From Deltaproteobacteria bacterium UBA5754 (GTDB lineage Bacteria; Desulfobacterota; Dissulfuribacteria; Dissulfuribacterales; UBA5754), in assembly GCA_002419025.1 (NCBI GenBank), contig DIFG01000100.1, positions 3,768 to 9,691 on the forward strand: a stretch of 5,924 nucleotides of DNA, read 5' to 3'. Positions 1 through 5,806 of the stretch are shown here, piece after piece (positions within the stretch are counted from its first letter, which is position 1; every line of letters starts with the position of its first letter). The position numbers and the translations under genes were made by a program. A model generated the notes under the pieces. That model did not search any database. It was not told where the DNA came from and worked only from the letters and a program-made list of their open reading frames with translations.

Positions 1-43
1 GACTTTTTACGAGACCATCATATTTGATGTTCACCCACAGGGT

Positions 44-796
44 TCACTCGATCAATGCCTGCAAGCCCGCCGATGCCGCCGCCCCGGATGCGAGGGAAGA
101 AGATGCAAGGGGCGGGGTCTTGCACAGGCACATCTCCGCCTTGTTGTTCCGGGCTGTCAGCATGGTCCAGTATCCGCAGAGATTCACCGGGGACCTGTCC
201 ACCACGTCGATACGGGCCTCCCTCACGAACTGACAGAGGGAAAAATCAGGACGGAAACCAAGAAGCCGTGAGAGAGGCGAAATCATCCTTTCCATTCCGC
301 AGACGAACGGATGCTCGTGCTGAAAATGGTTTACGAAGTAGAGTTCGCCGCCCGGACGACAGACCCGGCGCATCTCATCCACGAGTCTGCAGGGATTTGG
401 GACGACCGAGACGACGTACATGGCGACGACCGCGTCAAAGGAATCGTCCGGATAGGTCATGTTCTCCGCATCCATACAATGGAGGCTGACATGCATGAGC
501 CCTTCACGGCGTCGTCTCTGACGGGCCTTTTCGAGCATCTCCTCGGAGATGTCGATACCGGTGACAGAGATGTTCCTGGGGTAGAGTGGAAGGGAAAGAC
601 CCGTGCCCACACCTACCTCGAGTACGGAACAACCGGGCGCGAACTTCATCCTCCTGATGACTGCCTCCCGACCGGGTTCGAAGATTGATCCGAAAGAAAA
701 ATCGTAAAAAGAGGCGTAACGCCGATATGCCTTTCGAATGGACTCGATATTGACCGATCCTTCTCCCTCGCGCCTTTTTAAACGCCTGTTTCTCAC
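44..796 (-). CDS. SAM-dependent methyltransferase, PmtA-like (phospholipid N-methyltransferase type)
   Basis: Class I (Rossmann-fold) methyltransferase that would transfer a methyl group from S-adenosylmethionine. Numbering from the GTG at 835, the SAM-binding motif I VLEVGVGTG is at residues 71-79, the acidic ribose-binding residue is D95 in TGIDIS, and a 'DAENMTYPDDSFDAVVAMYV' block marks motifs III-IV. The opening IRKAYRRYASFYDFSFG, the 'MYVVSVVPNP' segment and 'CRPGG' closely resemble bacterial PmtA phosphatidylethanolamine N-methyltransferases, so membrane phosphatidylcholine synthesis is the best guess. Relatives in the same superfamily (UbiE/quinone or small-molecule methyltransferases) cannot be excluded. 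The start is unsettled. GTG at 796 has a G-rich stretch just upstream (801-806) and is chosen here (250 residues). GTG at 835 gives 263 residues but has no ribosome-binding site. Family similarity only begins around residue 33 of the long form. The last 30 or so residues form an Ala/Ser-rich tail outside the family core. The gene is alone on its strand and divergent from hflK. Confidence 0.85.
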   Translation of the reverse strand: MRNRRLKRREGEGSVNIESIRKAYRRYASFYDFSFGSIFEPGREAVIRRMKFAPGCSVLEVGVGTGLSLPLYPRNISVTGIDISEEMLEKARQRRRREGLMHVSLHCMDAENMTYPDDSFDAVVAMYVVSVVPNPCRLVDEMRRVCRPGGELYFVNHFQHEHPFVCGMERMISPLSRLLGFRPDFSLCQFVREARIDVVDRSPVNLCGYWTMLTARNNKAEMCLCKTPPLASSSLASGAAASAGLQALIE

Positions 797-845
797 CTTT
801 CCCCCCGAATATACCGATTTCGATATGGAGCCCACAGAGGTGCGG

Positions 846-874
846 TTGCCCCATGCCGTTCGAAAGGATATTGT
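846..874 (+). promoter_or_regulatory. Weak candidate promoter for the hflK operon
   Basis: On the plus strand TTGCCC (846-851) and TATTGT (869-874) are separated by 17 bases, each matching four of six consensus positions. The -10 element overlaps that of the opposing minus-strand candidate. It is the best of several weak candidates ahead of hflK. It would leave an untranslated leader of roughly 100 bases. Confidence 0.22.
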
Positions 875-893
875 ACACGTAATTCTCCGTCAA
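865..893 (-). promoter_or_regulatory. Candidate sigma-70-type promoter for the methyltransferase gene
   Basis: Read on the minus strand, TTGACG (888-893) is followed after exactly 17 bases by TATCCT (865-870). The first hexamer matches five of six consensus bases and the second four of six. Transcription would start near 858, just ahead of both candidate GTG starts at 835 and 796. This is a pattern match only, in a short region where chance matches are possible. Confidence 0.35.
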
Positions 894-930
894 CATCATC
901 CGCCTTTTCATCCCATTATCTCCTTCCGTG

Positions 931-948
931 CAGTCGCTTCAGCGGCTG
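931..948. other. Small hairpin in the divergent intergenic region
   Basis: CAGTCGC (931-937) and GCGGCTG (942-948) can pair over seven positions (one G-U pair in RNA) around a TTCA tetraloop. A T-run (956-961) lies eight bases beyond the stem, too far for a standard intrinsic terminator. The hairpin sits about 30 bases ahead of the hflK start, in its presumed leader. No known regulatory RNA family is recognised. Confidence 0.3.
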
Positions 949-968
949 TGAAACCCTTTTTATGACAT

Positions 969-974
969 GAGAGG
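969..974 (+). promoter_or_regulatory. Ribosome-binding site that decides the hflK start
   Basis: GAGAGG lies four bases before the ATG at 979, while the alternative in-frame ATG at 967 has no purine-rich site upstream. This favours initiation at 979. The spacing is slightly short but workable. Confidence 0.55.
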
Positions 975-978
975 TCCT

Positions 979-1965
979 ATGGAACGACCACATTTCGGCA
1001 TTCCCAAGACAGGCGGCGTCATATCCAGGCCGCCGGGGATCCGTTCCGTTCTTGCAGTTGTCGGTGGACTCGCCCTCCTTCTTGCCATCTGGAACCTCTG
1101 GTTCACGGTGGAACCCGAGGAGGTGGGAATCGTGCTCAGATTTGGCAAGTTCTCACGGGAAGTCCCGCCTGGGCTCCATTTCAAGCTGCCCGATCCGGTC
1201 GAAACGGTCATCAAGGTCCCTGTTCAGCGCCAACTCAAGGAAGAATTCGGGTTCCGCAGCGCGGAAGAATTCCGCCAGACAGACTCGCAGAAGGTCTACG
1301 AGCAGGAGTCTCTCATGCTCACCGGTGACCTGAACGTGGCCTGGGTGGAGTGGTCCACCCAGTACCGCATCAAGGACCCATATTTGTTCCTTTTCAGGAT
1401 CAAGGACGGACGGAACACCTTTCGGGACCTGAACGAGGCAGTGATGAAGGCCGTGGTGGGGGACAGGACAGTGAACAACGTTCTCACCGTGGGAAGGCAG
1501 GAGATCTCGGACGACGTGAAAAGACGCCTCCAGGGCCTCTGCGACCAGTATGAGACAGGCATTACAGTGGATCAGGTCGTCCTCCAGAACGTCACCCCGC
1601 CGGAACCGGTCAAGCCATCCTTCAACGAGGTCAACCAGGCCCAACAGGAAAAAGAGCGGCTCATAAACGAGGCATGGTCCGAATACAACAAGGCAATTCC
1701 CCGTGCCCGCGGAGAGGCATTGCAACTGATACAGAACGCGGAAGGACACGCAGCTGAGCGTATCAACCGCGCCAAGGGAGACGCAGCCTTTTTCGAGGCA
1801 CTGTTTGATGCCTACCAGAAGGCCCCGGAGGTCACTCGCAAGAGACTCTATATCGAAACCATCGAGGCCGTCTTTCCCCGTGTGAACCGAACAGTGGTCA
1901 TGGATGAATCGGCCCGCAATCTGCTCCCCCTCCTGAACCTGGACATGGTGGAGGTGAAACCATGA
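979..1965 (+). CDS. hflK: HflK, FtsH protease activity modulator (SPFH/band 7 membrane protein)
   Basis: HflK pairs with HflC to build a large ring or cage at the inner membrane that encloses and modulates the AAA protease FtsH. Numbering from 979 (328 residues), a single hydrophobic segment runs at about 23-44. It is followed by the band 7 entry 'EPEEVGIVLRFGKFSREVPPG' (about 45-65) and the family landmarks LPDPVETV, ESLMLTGD and QYRIKDPYLFLF. A charged Ala/Glu-rich helical region covers about 215-265 (coiled-coil, KAIPRARGEALQLIQNAEGHAAERINRAKGDAA). The C-terminal motif KAPEVTRKRLYIETIE is typical of HflK. It is shorter than E. coli HflK (about 419 residues), mainly because the long Gly-rich N-terminal region is reduced to about 20 residues. 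Its stop overlaps the hflC start (ATGA), so the two are translationally coupled. ATG at 967 would add four residues. Confidence 0.95.
   Translation: MERPHFGIPKTGGVISRPPGIRSVLAVVGGLALLLAIWNLWFTVEPEEVGIVLRFGKFSREVPPGLHFKLPDPVETVIKVPVQRQLKEEFGFRSAEEFRQTDSQKVYEQESLMLTGDLNVAWVEWSTQYRIKDPYLFLFRIKDGRNTFRDLNEAVMKAVVGDRTVNNVLTVGRQEISDDVKRRLQGLCDQYETGITVDQVVLQNVTPPEPVKPSFNEVNQAQQEKERLINEAWSEYNKAIPRARGEALQLIQNAEGHAAERINRAKGDAAFFEALFDAYQKAPEVTRKRLYIETIEAVFPRVNRTVVMDESARNLLPLLNLDMVEVKP
1950..1956 (+). promoter_or_regulatory. Strong ribosome-binding site for hflC inside hflK
   Basis: GGAGGTG sits within the last codons of hflK, five bases before the hflC ATG at 1962. With the ATGA overlap this supports coupled, near-equimolar synthesis of the two partners. 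Confidence 0.7.
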
Positions 1966-2906
1966 AATCCACAATCATTGCCATCATCGCCCTCGCCGTC
2001 ATCGGAATCGCGGTCGTGGGAGGCGCCTTTTTCATCGTGGACGAGACCAAACAGGCCGTGATCACCCAGCTCGGAAAACCCGTCGGCTCCCCCATCACCT
2101 CGGCGGGACTCCACGTGAAGGTGCCGTTTCTCCAAAAGGCGAATTATTTCGAGAGGAGATTTCTTTCCTGGAACGGAGAGCCGAACCAGATCCCCACCCA
2201 GGACAAGCGCTTCATCTGGGTGGATACGTACGCACGCTGGCGCATCAGCGACCCCCTACTCTTCTTTCAGCGCCTCCGGGATGAACGCCGGGCCATCACA
2301 CGTCTTGACGACATCCTGGACGGAGAGACGAGAAACATCATCGCCAAATATCCCTTGATCGAGATCGTGAGGTCTTCCGACATCGCCATTGACCAGGCTG
2401 CAGGAGACCCGGAAGGGATCAAGTCCCAAGAGGCCATGACATCCATAACCCAAGGCCGGGAGCGTCTCTCCCGCCAGATCCTGGAGGCAGGGTCGGCCCG
2501 GGTCGCCGACCTTGGCATCGAGCTTCTCGATTTCCGATTCAAACGTATCACCTACGTGGAAGAGGTCAGAAAAGAGGTCTACGCCCGCATGATCTCCGAA
2601 AGGCAGAGGATCGCCGAACAGTACCGTTCCGAGGGTGCGGGCGAGGCAGCCCGAATCGCCGGGAAACGAGAAAGGGAATACAAGCTCATCACCTCGGATG
2701 CCTATCGGAAGGCAAAGGAAATCCGCGGTGCTGCGGATGCGGAGGCGGCGAACATATACGCGGCGGCCTATGGGAAAGACCCGGATTTCTACGCCTTTTA
2801 CCGCTCTCTCGATGCATACGAAAAGTCCATCGGAGAAAAGACGACGCTTGTCCTCACGACCGATTCGGACTTCCTCACATTCCTCAAAAGGGAAAAGGCC
2901 CGCTGA
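1962..2906 (+). CDS. hflC: HflC, FtsH protease activity modulator (SPFH/band 7 membrane protein)
   Basis: Partner of HflK in the FtsH-associated membrane complex. The 314-residue protein has an N-terminal membrane anchor at about residues 3-24. It is followed immediately by the HflC band 7 opening FFIVDETKQAVITQLGKPVG and then 'GLHVKVPFLQKANYFERRFL'. The segment GEPNQIPTQDKRFIWVDTYARWRISDPLLFF identifies HflC rather than a generic stomatin. 'LGIELLDFRFKRITYVEEVRKEVYARMISERQRIAEQYRSEG' and the following Arg/Ala/Glu-rich stretch form the long helical stalk. The end (YGKDPDFYAFYRSLDAYEKS, then TTLVLTTDSDFLTFL) is the classic HflC C-terminus. The length is close to the usual 300-335. The start is fixed by the overlap with hflK and a strong ribosome-binding site. 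No ftsH gene lies in the window. Confidence 0.95.
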   Translation: MKSTIIAIIALAVIGIAVVGGAFFIVDETKQAVITQLGKPVGSPITSAGLHVKVPFLQKANYFERRFLSWNGEPNQIPTQDKRFIWVDTYARWRISDPLLFFQRLRDERRAITRLDDILDGETRNIIAKYPLIEIVRSSDIAIDQAAGDPEGIKSQEAMTSITQGRERLSRQILEAGSARVADLGIELLDFRFKRITYVEEVRKEVYARMISERQRIAEQYRSEGAGEAARIAGKREREYKLITSDAYRKAKEIRGAADAEAANIYAAAYGKDPDFYAFYRSLDAYEKSIGEKTTLVLTTDSDFLTFLKREKAR

Positions 2907-2936
2907 ACCGAAAAAAAACGATCGTCTACAGGCCCC

Positions 2937-3674
2937 GTGTTCATCCTGGATCCCCATGACCCCTTTCCGCCTCCGGAGCTCGCTGGACAGGGCGGCCTTC
3001 TCGCCGTCGGGGGGGATCTTAGTCCAGAACGCCTCATCCGTGCCTATAAAAAGGGGATCTTCCCTTGGTACAACCCAGGCGAGCCCATACTTTGGTGGTC
3101 ACCGGACCCCCGCTGCGTCCTCGAGCCCGAATGTCTTCACATCTCCCGTCGCCTGATGCGTACGATCCGGCAAGGAAGATTCATTGTCACGTTCGACATG
3201 GCCTTCGACGAGGTGATCACGTCCTGCGCGGCCCTTCGTCTAACGAACGGTACGGGAACCTGGCTCACCCCGGAGATGATCCTGGCGTATAAAAGGCTTC
3301 ACGCCCTGGGTCTCGCCCACTCGGTCGAGGCATGGCACGAGAACGCCCTTGCCGGAGGCCTCTATGGCATCGCCCTTGGACAGGTCTTTTTCGGCGAATC
3401 CATGTTCACACGCATTCAAGACGCATCGAAGGTCGCTTTCGTCACCCTCGTCCAGGGCCTGTCCGCTCATGGATTCAGGCTGATCGACTGTCAGGTCCGC
3501 TCGGATCACCTCCTTTCCTTCGGGGCCAGAGAGATACCCCGTGAGGATTTCCAATCCAGGCTCCACGATCTTCTGCCCGGGTCCACTTCCCTCCCGCCTT
3601 CCCCTTGGCATCACATCATCCATGGAAACGGACAGGATCATCGCTGTAGGCGACATACACGGATGTCGGCTTGA
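2937..3674 (+). CDS. aat: Leucyl/phenylalanyl-tRNA--protein transferase
   Basis: Cytoplasmic enzyme that moves Leu or Phe from its aminoacyl-tRNA onto proteins with an N-terminal Lys or Arg. This creates N-degrons recognised by ClpS for ClpAP degradation. The 245-residue protein carries the family signature from the start: FPPPELA-type opening (residues 10-16), GLLAVGGDLSPERLIRAYKKGIFPWY (20-45), WWSPDPRCVL (53-62), TWLTPEM and AHSVEAW (127-133). GLYGIALGQVFFGESMF (141-157) and LIDCQV (182-187) follow. E154, D184 and Q186 align with residues I recall as E156, D186 and Q188 of E. coli Aat, implicated in catalysis. The start is GTG at 2937. It is the only conventional start after the in-frame hflC stop, with a weak AGG site ahead. 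The gap to hflC is 30 bases and contains an A8 run. The last 17 or so residues are encoded in DNA shared with the next gene and lie beyond the conserved core. Confidence 0.95.
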   Translation: MFILDPHDPFPPPELAGQGGLLAVGGDLSPERLIRAYKKGIFPWYNPGEPILWWSPDPRCVLEPECLHISRRLMRTIRQGRFIVTFDMAFDEVITSCAALRLTNGTGTWLTPEMILAYKRLHALGLAHSVEAWHENALAGGLYGIALGQVFFGESMFTRIQDASKVAFVTLVQGLSAHGFRLIDCQVRSDHLLSFGAREIPREDFQSRLHDLLPGSTSLPPSPWHHIIHGNGQDHRCRRHTRMSA

Positions 3675-4266
3675 GTTGGAAAGGCTCCTCGGCATGATCT
3701 CCTTTGATCCCTCCCGGGACCTCCTCGTCTTTCTCGGTGACTACATCGACAGGGGTCCGGAACCCAGAGGGGTGTTGGAGATCCTTTCCGGTCTCGCGGA
3801 TCTGCACCCAGGACACGTCCGATGCCTCATGGGCAACCACGAATGGATGTTTCTCAGATACCTGGAGGGCATGGACTCCAATCTCTATCTCCTGAACGGA
3901 GGAGAGACGACGATCGCTGACTATTTCATAGAGGGAAAGGGCGTCTCCATCCCGGATCGACACAAGAAGTTTCTTGATTCTCTTGATTTCTTTCTTGAAA
4001 CCGAATCTTATATCTTTGTTCACGCTGGGCTCAGGCCTGGAGTCCCCCTGGCCGATCAGACACCGGACGACCTTCTCTGGATCCGTGATGAATTCATCTC
4101 GTCTTCTTACGATTGGGGCAAACGGGTCATCTTTGCCCACACGCCTGTGGAAACACCCCTCGTTCAACCAAACAAGATCGGGATCGATACCGGGGCCGTG
4201 TACGGAGGACGGCTCACAGCCCTCATCCTTCCCGATCTGACATTCATCTCCGTTGAGAAAAAATAG
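3622..4266 (+). CDS. PPP-family metallophosphoesterase (serine/threonine protein phosphatase-like)
   Basis: Predicted dinuclear-metal phosphatase of the calcineurin-like superfamily, PPP branch, related to bacterial PrpA/PphA and bis(5'-nucleosyl)-tetraphosphatase-like enzymes. The 214-residue protein has all the core motifs: GDIHG (10-14), GDYIDRG (39-45), GNHE (71-74), HAGL (134-137) and FAHTPV (171-176). The metal ligands D11, H13, D40, N72, H134 and H173 are therefore present. It has no membrane segment or signal peptide, so it should be cytoplasmic. The substrate could be phosphoprotein or a dinucleotide, and the sequence does not decide. The ATG at 3622 is chosen because the domain starts a few residues later. 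An ATG at 3541 in the same frame would add 27 unlikely residues deep inside aat. It overlaps the end of aat by 53 bases and has no clear ribosome-binding site, so translation probably depends on ribosomes coming from aat. Confidence 0.9.
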   Translation: METDRIIAVGDIHGCRLELERLLGMISFDPSRDLLVFLGDYIDRGPEPRGVLEILSGLADLHPGHVRCLMGNHEWMFLRYLEGMDSNLYLLNGGETTIADYFIEGKGVSIPDRHKKFLDSLDFFLETESYIFVHAGLRPGVPLADQTPDDLLWIRDEFISSSYDWGKRVIFAHTPVETPLVQPNKIGIDTGAVYGGRLTALILPDLTFISVEKK

Positions 4267-4275
4267 GGACAGCAG

Positions 4276-4767
4276 ATGGAAGAACGACCCAAAAGGAACT
4301 GGCGGGAGATCGACCGCATGCGCGACGGATCCTCACGAGGAAAACGCGCGAAAAGCGAAAAAAAAGGCGCCCTCGAAAGCGCGCTCGAGGATCCGAGACT
4401 CAAGAAAAGATATCTCAGAGAGGCCGAACGCCTCTTTCTGGGGGCCAAGGGGAGACCGGAACATGCCCGTGACATACGGTCCATCCACGAGTCCTACGGG
4501 ACATCCGGCTTCGGTGCGGCCGTGAAACATTACATAGAGACCTACGGTATGCCTAATGACTGGGCCACCCTCATGCTCCTCCTTGACCTCAAGGGAGACA
4601 TCCCCACAGTCATCTCGGCCATCGACGCCCTCGTGGGGCTGGCAGACCAAAAAGGACCGGTGGAGAGAAAAGGACTGCGCAGCAGGATCGACATCATGCG
4701 CATCACCGCCAAGGACCCTGAACTCCGGGATGCAGCGGAAGACGCGTATAACTCCCTCAATCCGTGA
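4276..4767 (+). CDS. Conserved-looking helical protein of unknown function
   Basis: I do not recognise a named family with confidence. The 163-residue protein starts with a strongly basic, probably disordered region (residues 1-31, rich in Arg/Lys, with NWREIDRMRDGS at 8-19). A helix-rich body follows. Residues 33-58 form a charged amphipathic segment. Residues 80-125 contain 'HYIETYGMPNDWATLMLLLDLKGDIPTVISAIDALVGLA', reminiscent of a HEAT/armadillo-like helical hairpin. The end 'LRSRIDIMRITAKDPELRDAAEDAYNSL' looks like one more helical repeat. The hydrophobic LMLLLDL is too short for a membrane span. AGGGA (4265-4269) lies six bases before the ATG and overlaps the phosphatase stop. The gap is nine bases and the stop overlaps the xerD start, so it is firmly inside the operon. 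An A8 run (4358-4365) sits in the basic region. The basic N-terminus would suit nucleic-acid or membrane-surface contact, which is only a guess. Confidence 0.8.
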   Translation: MEERPKRNWREIDRMRDGSSRGKRAKSEKKGALESALEDPRLKKRYLREAERLFLGAKGRPEHARDIRSIHESYGTSGFGAAVKHYIETYGMPNDWATLMLLLDLKGDIPTVISAIDALVGLADQKGPVERKGLRSRIDIMRITAKDPELRDAAEDAYNSLNP

Positions 4768-5669
4768 AGCAGGTCAGGGACTGGACCGCCCTTCTCGACG
4801 ACTATCTCTCACATCTCACCCTGGACCGTGGGCTTTCCCTCAAGACCGTCGAGGCCTACAGTGCGGATGTCATTCGATTCATCTCCTTCTCGGATCGATC
4901 CCGAATAAGTGGCCCTGAGGCGGTCCGTCCCTCAGATGTAGTTGCCTGGCTCGAGGAGGAACGCACATCCGGCATCTCTCCCCGAACCATGGCCCGGCGC
5001 CTCTCCGCCCTTCGGGGCTTTTTCCGTTTCCTCTCACAGGTCCAGGCCGTTGAAACCGATCCCCTGACCACAGTCGACACCCCCAGGATCGGCCGCACCC
5101 TGCCCGGAGTCCTCACAACGGACATGGTGGAATCCCTCCTCCAGAGACCGGACGCCACAAAACCCGTCGGGCTCAGGGACCGGGCGCTCCTGGAACTCAC
5201 CTATGCGAGCGGGCTTCGGGCCTCAGAGGCCGTGGGCCTCAGGCTTCACGACATAGATAGACGGCTTTTTTACCTCAGGATCACTGGCAAGGGGAACAAG
5301 GAACGGATCGTGCCCATAGGGGAGACCGCAATGGAATGGCTCGAAAGATACCTGTCCCAGGCCAGACCGCGTCTCCTCGGAAAGGTACAGAGCGATCTCG
5401 TCTTCGTGGGCAGGAAAGGGAGACCCCTCACGCGCCAGCGCTTCTGGCAGATATTAAAGGGTCATGCAGCAGCAGCCGGTGTCCGCGGGCCTGTCTCACC
5501 CCACACCCTCAGGCACTCCTTTGCCACCCACCTTCTTGCCGGAGGGGCTGATCTTCGAGTCGTCCAGATGCTTCTCGGACACTCGGACATAACTACGACC
5601 CAGATCTATACACACGTCGATATGGAACGTCTTCGAGAGGTCCACAGGAAGTTCCACCCGAGGGGATAA
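4764..5669 (+). CDS. xerD: Tyrosine recombinase XerD
   Basis: Site-specific recombinase that, with XerC, exchanges strands at dif to resolve chromosome dimers, normally activated by FtsK at the septum. The 301-residue protein has the N-terminal SAM-like core-binding domain (about 5-92, with LSLKTVEAYSADVIRFI and ISPRTMARRLSALRGFFRFL). The catalytic domain follows (about 110-295). All six catalytic residues are visible: R152 in YASGLRASE, K176 in ITGKGNKER, H247 and R250 in HTLRHSF, H273 in LLGHSDI, and the nucleophile Y282 in TTQIYTHV. The ending ERLREVHRKFHPRG is characteristic of XerD rather than XerC. Length is normal. The start is GTG at 4764, overlapping the previous stop as GTGA. There is no good ribosome-binding site, so translation is probably coupled. 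It is the last gene of the block, and no intrinsic terminator is evident after it. Confidence 0.95.
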   Translation: MKQVRDWTALLDDYLSHLTLDRGLSLKTVEAYSADVIRFISFSDRSRISGPEAVRPSDVVAWLEEERTSGISPRTMARRLSALRGFFRFLSQVQAVETDPLTTVDTPRIGRTLPGVLTTDMVESLLQRPDATKPVGLRDRALLELTYASGLRASEAVGLRLHDIDRRLFYLRITGKGNKERIVPIGETAMEWLERYLSQARPRLLGKVQSDLVFVGRKGRPLTRQRFWQILKGHAAAAGVRGPVSPHTLRHSFATHLLAGGADLRVVQMLLGHSDITTTQIYTHVDMERLREVHRKFHPRG

Positions 5670-5709
5670 ATCCGAATTATGCACTACACACCGGAATAAA
5701 TTTGGCTCT

Positions 5710-5744
5710 TCGTCATTTCGTGTGGAATTTGATCGGTTTCCAGT
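5710..5744. repeat. Degenerate relative of the downstream intergenic repeat
   Basis: This stretch begins with TCGTCATT (5710-5717) and ends with TCCAGT (5739-5744), the same borders as the palindromic element at 5763-5792. The interior differs and has lost any palindrome. It may be a decayed copy or a member of a related dispersed family. The match is short, so chance is possible. Confidence 0.35.
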
Positions 5745-5762
5745 GCGCAGTTGCATACCGCC

Positions 5763-5792
5763 TCGTCATTCCGGCGGAGGCCGGAATCCAGT
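5763..5792. repeat. Dispersed palindromic intergenic repeat (REP-like)
   Basis: ATTCCGGC (5768-5775) and GCCGGAAT (5780-5787) form a perfect 8-base stem around a GGAG loop, flanked by TCGTC and CCAGT. This matches the widespread 'GTCATTCC...GGAATCCAGT' intergenic repeat type seen in many proteobacterial genomes. No T-run follows on either strand, so it is not a standard terminator. It lies 15 bases ahead of the GIY-YIG gene. Its copy number in this genome cannot be judged from one window. Confidence 0.7.
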
Positions 5793-5806
5793 ATAAAACG
5801 TGAATT

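Noticed and set aside
731..866. Inverted repeat CTTTCGAA (731-738) and TTCGAAAG (859-866) as an operator pair
   Set aside because: The arms are only eight bases, share the common TTCGAA palindrome, lie 120 bases apart, and one is inside the methyltransferase coding region.
504..911. A 135-residue minus-strand ORF with an excellent ribosome-binding site
   Set aside because: From about 750 downward it simply runs in another frame through the conserved methyltransferase, and its composition (Arg/Gly-rich) looks like a shadow. Its start signal is kept as a finding rather than a gene.
931..961. Intrinsic terminator ahead of hflK
   Set aside because: The hairpin is short and the T-run starts eight bases after the stem, with no gene on the plus strand upstream in the window to terminate.
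1153..1974. Long minus-strand ORF opposite hflK
   Set aside because: It is antisense to a well-conserved hflK, shows no domain and reflects GC-rich third positions on the opposite strand.
2904..2939. HflC-Aat fusion by stop read-through
   Set aside because: The hflC stop and the aat start are in the same frame with no stop between them. No read-through signal is visible, and Aat has a complete normal N-terminus, so this is coincidence.
5670..5700. dif-like site just after xerD
   Set aside because: On the minus strand a GTAGTGCATAA segment resembles the XerC arm of dif. The central spacer is followed by bases with almost no match to the XerD arm, so it is not a credible dif site.
5763..5792. 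xerD terminator
   Set aside because: The stem is a good palindrome but has no T-tract on either side, and it matches a dispersed repeat type instead.
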